Below, piece by piece: positions 55,218 to 64,000 of a DNA stretch of 64,000 nt (positions are counted from its first letter, which is position 1; every line of letters starts with the position of its first letter). This DNA is from Corynebacterium vitaeruminis DSM 20294 (lineage in GTDB: Bacteria > Actinomycetota > Actinomycetes > Mycobacteriales > Mycobacteriaceae). Position numbers and translations under genes: made by a program. The stretch covers positions 2,418,001 through 2,482,000 of the forward strand of contig NZ_CP004353.1 in assembly GCF_000550805.1 (NCBI RefSeq), in the 5' to 3' direction. The notes beneath the pieces are model-generated. The model searched no databases. It saw nothing but the letters and a program-made list of their open reading frames with translations, and was not told where the DNA came from.

Positions 55218-55835
55218 TTAGATCCCGATGGTCTTGACGGTCTCGACTGCGCCGTCGCTCAGGCGGTAGCGCGCGGCGACGAGCGCGGTCTTGCCCTCGT
55301 CGACGGCCTGCTTGATGGCCGGGGAGATCTGCAGGATCTTGGACACGGTGGCCGCCGCGTGGTGACGCTCGTAGTCGGCGTGCTCGGTGTGGCCGGCCAC
55401 GCGGGCCTCGAGGATCGACGGGGCGATCTGCTCGACGAGCGTGCGCTGGTGCCCGCCGGGGACCTCCGCGCCGTCGAGGACGTCGGTGGCCGCGCCGACC
55501 GCGCCGCAGTTCTCGTGGCCGAGCACGACGAGCACGTCGACGCCCAGGCCGAGCACGGCGAACTCGAGGGAGCCCATGACGCCAGCGTCCACGACCTCGC
55601 CGGCGGTGCGGACGACGAAGAGGTCACCCAGGCCCTGGTCGAAGAGGATCTCAGCGGGAACGCGGGAGTCACCGCAGGTGAACACGCACGCCCGCGGGTA
55701 CTGGCCGTGGGTCAAAGAGGCGCGGCGTTCGAGATCCTGGTTCGGTCGCTGCGGCTTGCCAGCGGCGAAACGCGCATTTCCCTCGAGGAGGGCTGCCCAT
55801 ACTTCCTTGGGGTAGTGAGATGTGTCAGCAGTCAT
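55218..55835 (-). CDS. bca: Beta-class carbonic anhydrase
   Basis: This 205-residue enzyme interconverts CO2 and bicarbonate. Zinc ligands Cys54, His107 and Cys110 and the Asp56/Arg58 dyad lie in FTCGDSRVP and GHENCGA. Length and motifs are typical of the cytosolic beta class, which supplies bicarbonate for carboxylases. It is divergent from mutY. Confidence 0.95.
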   Translation of the reverse strand: MTADTSHYPKEVWAALLEGNARFAAGKPQRPNQDLERRASLTHGQYPRACVFTCGDSRVPAEILFDQGLGDLFVVRTAGEVVDAGVMGSLEFAVLGLGVDVLVVLGHENCGAVGAATDVLDGAEVPGGHQRTLVEQIAPSILEARVAGHTEHADYERHHAAATVSKILQISPAIKQAVDEGKTALVAARYRLSDGAVETVKTIGI

Positions 55836-55974
55836 ACTTTCATTCTGGCACTTTCGCTGCTAGTTTTAACATTTTTGCACCGTCGCGCGGCCCGAAGGGT
55901 GTATGACTTCGGTGACACCGCACCATCGACGCGACACCCGCTCAGCACCGCAAACCTTCAGGGCATCCTACTTG

Positions 55975-56889
55975 ATGAAAGACATTACCAAATACCGTTC
56001 TACCCCCGCGGAAAACGATCCAGACGTGGCCAGCCTCCTCATCGACTGGTACGAGGCCAACGGCCGCGACATCGCCTGGCGCCACCCGGGCACCAGCCCC
56101 TGGGGCGTGCTCCTGTCCGAGGTCATGAGCCAGCAGACGCCGGTCGTGCGGGTGGAGCCGGCATGGATCGCGTGGATGGATCGGTGGCCGACGCCCGCCG
56201 CCTTGGCGTCGGCAAGCAACGCGGACGTGCTGCGCGCGTGGGACAGGCTGGGCTATCCCCGGCGCGCGCTGCGCCTGAAGGAGTGCGCGCAGGCGATCGT
56301 CGAGGGGTACGGCGGGGAGGTGCCCTGCGACGTGGACGCGCTGCTGGCGCTGCCGGGGATCGGCGACTACACCGCGCGCGCCGTCGCCGCCTTCGCCTTC
56401 GGCCTGCGGGTGCCGGTGGTGGACACGAACGTCCGCCGCGTCTACGCGCGCCTCATGAAGGGACAGCTGCTTCCCGGCCCCGCGCGCAGGCAGGACCTCG
56501 CCGACGTCGCGGCGCTGCTCCCCGAACGCCGCGCGCCGGAGTTCTCCGTGGCGATCATGGAGCTGGGCGCTCTGGTGTGCACGACCAAGCCAGCCTGTTC
56601 TTCTTGCCCGCTTATCGACGTCTGTAGCTGGCAGCGCGCGGGCCGACCCGAACCGGCCGCGCACGAGATTGCCGCGGCGAAGAAGCGGGTGCAGAAGTTC
56701 GAGGGCACCGACCGCCAGGTGCGCGGCAAGATCATGCGGCTGCTCCGCGAGGCCCACTCCCCCGTGCCGCTGGCCCAGATCGACGCAGTCTGGGAGGACG
56801 CGGCCCAGCGCAGCCGCGCCCTGTTCTCGCTGGTCGAGGACGGGCTCGCGGTGCAGGTGGGCGAGCAGCACTTCGCGCTGCCGGACTAG
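55975..56889 (+). CDS. mutY: A/G-specific adenine glycosylase
   Basis: MutY (304 residues) removes adenine mispaired with 8-oxoguanine. The helix-hairpin-helix and catalytic region is LLALPGIGDYTARAVAAFAFGLRVPVVDTN. The [4Fe-4S] ligands are Cys-x6-Cys-x2-Cys-x5-Cys in CTTKPACSSCPLIDVC. The C-terminal NUDIX-like domain of E. coli MutY is shortened, as in other actinobacteria. The ATG was chosen where homology begins; an earlier in-frame GTG adds residues of no visible relation. Confidence 0.93.
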   Translation: MKDITKYRSTPAENDPDVASLLIDWYEANGRDIAWRHPGTSPWGVLLSEVMSQQTPVVRVEPAWIAWMDRWPTPAALASASNADVLRAWDRLGYPRRALRLKECAQAIVEGYGGEVPCDVDALLALPGIGDYTARAVAAFAFGLRVPVVDTNVRRVYARLMKGQLLPGPARRQDLADVAALLPERRAPEFSVAIMELGALVCTTKPACSSCPLIDVCSWQRAGRPEPAAHEIAAAKKRVQKFEGTDRQVRGKIMRLLREAHSPVPLAQIDAVWEDAAQRSRALFSLVEDGLAVQVGEQHFALPD

Positions 56890-56912
56890 TCACTACAATG
56901 GCGTTCGTTTAA

Positions 56913-59695
<2,783 letters not shown>

Positions 59696-59732
59696 AGTGC
59701 CCGAACGGAAACTGACAAGTGCCTGTTTGTGC

Positions 59733-59903
59733 CTACTTCCAGCGTCCGCGGAAGTTGAGGCCGCCCGGAAGCTTGACGTAGATGCCGCCGCGGCTGTTGA
59801 AGGTCACGGGCCCTACCTTGGTGCTTGCGGACACACCCGAGCCGGAGACATTGATCCAGCTGTTCTTGCCGAGCTTCTGGCGCTTGCGGAAGGTAATTCC
59901 CAT
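59733..59903 (-). CDS. Small DUF4236-type protein (56 residues)
   Basis: A short gene, reading MGITFRKRQKLGKN, SWINVSGSGVSAS, TKVGPVTFNSRGG and FRGRWK at the end. This is the pattern of the DUF4236 domain: F-R-K-R start, GxGVSxS core, Gly-rich end. AAGGAGACAGTG just before the ATG is a strong ribosome site. Members are basic and small, often encoded near stress or phage-defence genes, but no function is established. It lies between the ThrE-like gene and clpC, all on the minus strand. Confidence 0.85.
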   Translation of the reverse strand: MGITFRKRQKLGKNSWINVSGSGVSASTKVGPVTFNSRGGIYVKLPGGLNFRGRWK

Positions 59904-59980
59904 CACTGTCTCCTTAATTACTTTCTTGAAATTCGGGGAACTCCCTTAGTCTACTGCGCGGGCGGTGGCCGTGGGGCAGC

Positions 59981-60010
59981 TTGCGGAGGCTTGCGGAGGC
60001 TTGCGGAGGC
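59981..60010. repeat. Three perfect tandem copies of a 10-bp unit
   Basis: TTGCGGAGGC occurs three times in direct succession, 13 bp before the large inverted repeat behind clpC. Confidence 0.85.
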
Positions 60011-60022
60011 CCAGAACAGCAC

Positions 60023-60066
60023 AGAAGGCCGGCTCCCTAGGGTATTTCCTAGGGAGCCGGCCTTCT
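60023..60066 (-). terminator. 19-bp perfect inverted repeat behind clpC
   Basis: AGAAGGCCGGCTCCCTAGG pairs perfectly with CCTAGGGAGCCGGCCTTCT around a 6-nt loop, 17 nt behind the clpC stop. No clear U-run follows, but the stem is the strongest in the window and should end or protect the clpC mRNA. Confidence 0.8.
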
Positions 60067-60083
60067 GGCCTTGCTACGCGCCG

Positions 60084-62765
60084 CTACTCGGCGCGGTGGG
60101 CGCCGCCAGCCTCCTCGGGCAGGCCGTCGGTGTCGAGCAACTCCGGTACCTCGACGCTGTCGGCCGCGTCGATCACGGCCTGCTGGGCGTCGATGACCGC
60201 GTTCTCGGCGGACTCCAAGTGCGCACCCGGCTTCGGGCGCGGCGTGAAGGTGAACTGCGCCTTGTCGGTGTCCTTGGACTCGCCGTCCCAGCCCTCGACA
60301 TCCACGGTGACGATCTCGCCAGCCGCGACCTCGCCGAAGAGGATCTTCTCGGACAGGGCGTCCTCGATCTCGCGCTGGATGGTGCGGCGCAGCGGGCGCG
60401 CGCCGAGCACCGGGTCGAAGCCGCGCTTGGCCAGCAGGTTCTTGGCCTTCTCGGTCAGCTCGATGTCCATGTCCTTGGCCTTGAGCGCCTTGGCCACGCG
60501 ACCGACCAGCAGGTCGACCATCTCGACGATCTGCTCCTGGGTGAGCTGGTGGAAGACCACGATGTCGTCGATGCGGTTCAGGAACTCCGGGCGGAAGTGC
60601 TTCTTCAGCTCGTCATTGACCTTCTGCTTCATGCGCTCGTACTGGCCCTCGGCGTCGGACTCGCCGACGCTGGAGAAGCCCATGCCCACGGCCTTGGAGA
60701 TGTCCTGGGTACCGAGGTTCGAGGTGAAGATCAGCACGGTGTTCTTGAAGTCCACCACGCGGCCCTGGCCGTCGGTCAGGCGACCATCCTCGAGGACCTG
60801 CAGCAAGGTGTTGTAGATCTCCTTGTGCGCCTTCTCGATCTCGTCGAAAAGCACGACGGAGAACGGCTTGCGGCGGACCTTCTCGGTGAGCTGGCCGCCC
60901 TCCTCGTAGCCGACGTACCCCGGAGGGGCACCGAAGAGGCGGGAGGCGGTGAAGCGGTCGTGGAACTCGCCCATGTCGATCTGGATGAGCGCGTCGTCCT
61001 CGCCGAAGAGGAACTCGGCGAGCGCCTTGGACAGCTCGGTCTTACCGACGCCGGACGGGCCAGCGAAGATGAACGAACCGGACGGGCGGCGCGGATCCTT
61101 CAGGCCCGCGCGGGTGCGGCGGATGGCGCGGGAGACGGACTTGACCGCGTCGTCCTGGCCGATGATGCGCTTGTGCAGCTCGTCTTCCATGTGGAGCAGC
61201 CGCGAAGACTCCTCCTCGGTGAGCTTGAACACCGGGATGCCGGTCCAGCTGGCCAGCACCTCAGCGATCTGCTCCTCGCCGACCTCGGCGATCTCCTCGA
61301 GCTCGCCCGAGCGCCACTGCTTCTCCTTCTCCGCGCGCTCCTCGCCGAGCTGGCGCTCCTTGTCGCGCAGGCCCGCTGCCTTCTCGAAGTCCTGGGCGTC
61401 GATGGCGGCCTCCTTCTGGCGGCGCACCTCGGCGATGCGGTCGTCGACCTCGCGGATGGAGGCGGGCGCGGTCATGCGCTTGATGCGCATGCGGGCACCG
61501 GCCTCGTCGATGAGGTCCACGGCCTTATCCGGCAGGAAGCGGTCGTTGATGTAGCGATCCGACAGCTGTGCGGCCGCGGCCAGCGCGCCGTCGGTGATGG
61601 ACACGCGGTGGTGCGCCTCGTAGCGGTCGCGCAGGCCCTTGAGGATCTCGATGGTCATCTCGACGGACGGCTCCGGGACCTGCACCGGCTGGAAGCGGCG
61701 CTCGAGGGCCGCGTCCTTCTCGATGTGCTTGCGGTACTCGTCCAGGGTGGTGGCGCCGATGGTCTGCAGCTCGCCGCGGGCCAGCTTGGGCTTGAGCAGG
61801 GAGGCCGCGTCGATGGCGCCCTCGGCGGCACCCGCGCCGACCAGGGTGTGGATCTCGTCGATGAACAGGATGATGTCGCCGCGCTGGTTGATCTCCTTGA
61901 GCACCTTCTTCAGGCGCTCCTCGAAGTCACCGCGGTAGCGGGAGCCCGCGACCAGGGAACCCAGGTCGAGGGAGTAGAGCTGCTTGTCCTTCAGCGTCTC
62001 CGGGACCTTGCCGTTGACGATGTCGAGCGCGAGACCCTCCACCACGGCGGTCTTACCAACGCCGGGCTCGCCGATGAGCACCGGGTTGTTCTTGGTGCGG
62101 CGGGAGAGCACCTGCATGATGCGCTCGATCTCCTTGTCGCGGCCGACGACCGGATCCAGCTTGCCCTCCTTGGCCGCCTGGGTCAGGTTGCGGCCGAACT
62201 GGTCGAGCACCAGCGAGTTGGAGCGCTCGCCCGCGTTGCCGGAGCGGCCGCCGGTGGTGCGGCCAGCGCCGGTGCCAGCGCCCGCGAGGTTCTCGCCGCC
62301 CTCGTTCTCCGGGCTGTTCTGCCCGCCCTCGTAACCGGAGAGCAGCTGAATAACCTGCTGGCGCACGCGCGGCAGATCCGCGCCGAGCTTGACCAGCACC
62401 TGGGCGGCCACGCCGTCGCCCTCACGGATGAGGCCGAGCAGCAGGAACTCGGTGCCGATGTACTTGTGGCCCATCTGCAGCCCCTCGCGCAGCGAGAGCT
62501 CCAGGACCTTCTTGGCCCGCGGGGTAAAAGGAATGTGGCCGACCGGCGGCTCGGCGCCGTGGCCGATGATCTCCTCGACCTCCTGGCGCACGGCCTCCAG
62601 GGAGATGCCCATGGACTCCAGCGCCTTGGCGGCAACACCCTCACCCTCGTGGATGAGGCCGAGCAGGATGTGCTCGGTGCCAATGTAATTGTGGTTAAGA
62701 CCTCGCGCCTCTTCCTGCGCGAGCACGATGACGCGACGTGCGCGATCGGTAAACCGCTCGAACAT
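60084..62765 (-). CDS. clpC: ATP-dependent Clp protease ATPase subunit ClpC
   Basis: ClpC (893 residues) unfolds proteins and feeds them to ClpP. The double N-domain ([20 protein letters not shown]) precedes the first AAA+ module (Walker A GEPGVGKT). A UVR/middle coiled-coil domain ([16 protein letters not shown]) follows, then the second AAA+ module ([11 protein letters not shown]) and the C-terminal D2 domain with the IGF-like ClpP loop region. A TAGAGT box (62807-62812, minus strand) and AAGGGGAAGAAGG before the ATG give a leader of about 36 nt. Intact and typical length plus an acidic tail. Confidence 0.96.
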   Translation of the reverse strand: MFERFTDRARRVIVLAQEEARGLNHNYIGTEHILLGLIHEGEGVAAKALESMGISLEAVRQEVEEIIGHGAEPPVGHIPFTPRAKKVLELSLREGLQMGHKYIGTEFLLLGLIREGDGVAAQVLVKLGADLPRVRQQVIQLLSGYEGGQNSPENEGGENLAGAGTGAGRTTGGRSGNAGERSNSLVLDQFGRNLTQAAKEGKLDPVVGRDKEIERIMQVLSRRTKNNPVLIGEPGVGKTAVVEGLALDIVNGKVPETLKDKQLYSLDLGSLVAGSRYRGDFEERLKKVLKEINQRGDIILFIDEIHTLVGAGAAEGAIDAASLLKPKLARGELQTIGATTLDEYRKHIEKDAALERRFQPVQVPEPSVEMTIEILKGLRDRYEAHHRVSITDGALAAAAQLSDRYINDRFLPDKAVDLIDEAGARMRIKRMTAPASIREVDDRIAEVRRQKEAAIDAQDFEKAAGLRDKERQLGEERAEKEKQWRSGELEEIAEVGEEQIAEVLASWTGIPVFKLTEEESSRLLHMEDELHKRIIGQDDAVKSVSRAIRRTRAGLKDPRRPSGSFIFAGPSGVGKTELSKALAEFLFGEDDALIQIDMGEFHDRFTASRLFGAPPGYVGYEEGGQLTEKVRRKPFSVVLFDEIEKAHKEIYNTLLQVLEDGRLTDGQGRVVDFKNTVLIFTSNLGTQDISKAVGMGFSSVGESDAEGQYERMKQKVNDELKKHFRPEFLNRIDDIVVFHQLTQEQIVEMVDLLVGRVAKALKAKDMDIELTEKAKNLLAKRGFDPVLGARPLRRTIQREIEDALSEKILFGEVAAGEIVTVDVEGWDGESKDTDKAQFTFTPRPKPGAHLESAENAVIDAQQAVIDAADSVEVPELLDTDGLPEEAGGAHRAE

Positions 62766-62961
62766 GCCTTCTTCCCCTTACTGTCTACTTTTGTTTAGTG
62801 TCACCCACTCTAACGCGCCCACGCGACATTTCCTTGCACTCCGGGAAATTGAGTGCCAGACGCCCGCTCAGATTTCCGCATTTACGCAGGTAAATAGCAT
62901 CTTTTCGCCCTGTACGCCGGTAGCGAACACGTGCGGTTCTCGCCGCTTCAGGTGGCTTCTT

Positions 62962-62985
62962 GCTTGTCGACGTTCAGCCTTCGGC
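62962..62985. repeat. Copy of the CGCTTGTCGACGCC motif between clpC and lysS
   Basis: GCTTGTCGACGTTCAGCCTTC followed by GGC: the core is kept and the right part carries an insertion. The remaining 62766-63043 gap holds the clpC promoter and no gene. Confidence 0.5.
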
Positions 62986-63043
62986 GGGCATGCCAAAGCC
63001 CCCGGCGGATCGTCGTCTTCCGGGGGCTTGGAAAGTAAGGGGC

Positions 63044-64000
63044 CTAGTTCTCGGGCTTGACCATCGGGAACAGCACGGTCTCGCGGATGCCGAGACCCGT
63101 GAGCGCCATGAGCAGGCGGTCGATGCCCATGCCGCAGCCGGCCGTCGGCGGCATGCCCTGCTCCATCGCGGCGAGGAAGTCCTCGTCGAGCACCATGGCC
63201 TCGTCGTCGCCGCCGGCGGCAAGTCGGGCCTGGTCCTCGAAGCGCTCGCGCTGGATGATCGGGTCGACCAGCTCGGAGTAGCCGGTGGCCAGCTCGAAGC
63301 CGCGCACGTAGAGGTCCCACTTCTCGGTCACGCCCGGCAGAGAGCGGTGCTGGCGGGTCAGCGGCGAGGTCTCCACGGGGAAGTTCTTGACGAAGATCGG
63401 ACCGTAGAGCTGGTCCTCGCAGAGTACCTCCCAGATCTCCTCGACGAGCTTGCCGTGGCCCCAGCCGCCCTTCTCCGGAACCTCCAGGCCCACCACCTTG
63501 GCGAGCGCCTTGAGCTCCTCGACGGTGGAGTCGATGGTGACCTCGGGCTGGCCGGGGAACTTGCGGGCCAGCGCCTCGTTGAGGGAGGGGTACATCTCGA
63601 TAACCTTCCATTCCCCGCCGAGGTCGTACTCTGTGCCGTCGGCAAGCGTCACCGTCGTGGAACCGAAGACCTCCATGGCGACGTTCTGGATCAGGTTCTT
63701 GATGGTGCGCGCGCCGTCCTCGTAGGTGCCCCACGCCTGGTAGGTCTCGAGCATGGCGAACTCCGGCGAGTGTGAGGAGTCCACACCTTCGTTGCGGAAG
63801 TTGCGGTTGACCTCGAAGACGCGCTCGATGCCGCCGACCACGCAGCGCTTGAGGTAGAGCTCGGGCGCGATGCGCAGGTAGAGGTCGATGTCGAGGGCGT
63901 TGGAGTGGGTGATGAACGGGCGTGCCGCGGCGCCGCCGTGCAGGGTCTGCAGCATCGGGGTCTCGACCTCGAGGAAGCCCTGAGATTCGAGGTAGTTGCG
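63044..64000 (-). CDS. lysS: Lysyl-tRNA synthetase (class II), C-terminal part, cut by window edge
   Basis: The C-terminal 318 residues of a class II LysRS are present; the frame is open to the window end. Motif 2 is in [20 protein letters not shown] and motif 3 in [15 protein letters not shown]. The catalytic core is intact up to the stop, which follows VKPEN. It charges tRNA-Lys. N-terminal anticodon-binding domain and start lie outside the window. Confidence 0.94.
   Translation of the reverse strand, partial: RNYLESQGFLEVETPMLQTLHGGAAARPFITHSNALDIDLYLRIAPELYLKRCVVGGIERVFEVNRNFRNEGVDSSHSPEFAMLETYQAWGTYEDGARTIKNLIQNVAMEVFGSTTVTLADGTEYDLGGEWKVIEMYPSLNEALARKFPGQPEVTIDSTVEELKALAKVVGLEVPEKGGWGHGKLVEEIWEVLCEDQLYGPIFVKNFPVETSPLTRQHRSLPGVTEKWDLYVRGFELATGYSELVDPIIQRERFEDQARLAAGGDDEAMVLDEDFLAAMEQGMPPTAGCGMGIDRLLMALTGLGIRETVLFPMVKPEN

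Noticed and set aside
62766..62870. SigH- or ClgR-type promoter before clpC
   Set aside because: GGAAAT and GTTAG are present but spaced too closely for SigH, and no good ClgR palindrome was found; a TAGAGT -10 box is the simpler reading.

Overview
The window looks like chromosomal DNA of a high-GC, mycolic-acid-containing actinobacterium of the genus Corynebacterium. The evidence is two corynomycolyltransferases, three ThrE-family exporters, and a run of genes in the order known from C. glutamicum: gpx, ptrB, purC, purB, aminotransferase, purD, HIT, phoS/phoR, MFS/TetR, pqo, thrE, otsA, otsB, lacI-type regulator, rlmB, cysS, ispF, ispD, carD, radA, carbonic anhydrase, mutY, guaB1, clpC, lysS. 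I see no phage, CRISPR array, rRNA operon or intact insertion sequence. There is one tRNA, tRNA-Thr (UGU).

Layout. 1-2.8 kb: a VIT-family transporter (cut by the window edge), an SCP-like protein, a double-hotdog thioesterase and a hemolysin III/PAQR membrane protein with a palindromic operator. 3-7.5 kb: a probable flavin-based electron-transfer cluster (cytochrome-b reductase, secreted FMN-binding protein, ApbE flavin transferase, PepSY membrane protein). 7.5-10 kb: two tandem mycolyltransferase paralogues. 10-14.6 kb: a tartrate/fumarate hydro-lyase operon (regulator, alpha, beta, transporter) whose transporter carries an in-frame amber stop. 14.6-15.5 kb: no recognisable gene. 15.5-26.3 kb: glutathione peroxidase, deacetylase-like protein, oligopeptidase B, purC/purB/purD, aminotransferase and KtrAB potassium uptake. 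26.4-35 kb: HIT protein, lipase, PhoRS two-component system, MerR and TetR regulators around a drug exporter, and pyruvate:quinone oxidoreductase. 35-40 kb: MFS protein and two ThrE exporters flanking tRNA-Thr, the first ThrE frameshifted. 40-45.7 kb: histone-like protein, trehalose genes otsA/otsB, a frameshifted LacI regulator and an esterase with an amber stop. 45.7-64 kb: housekeeping genes (rlmB, cysS, ispFD, carD, radA, bca, mutY, guaB1, clpC, lysS) with several exported or envelope proteins.

Three patterns stand out. Four genes are each broken by a single event. Many genes look leaderless, with a TAnnnT -10 box 6-8 nt before the start codon. The intergenic spaces carry at least three dispersed short repeat families: a roughly 20-bp motif around CGCTTGTCGACGCC, often just behind stop codons, with one perfect 20-bp inverted pair; a hairpin family with 13-15-bp stems and a constant 11-nt loop; and a roughly 58-bp element present twice.
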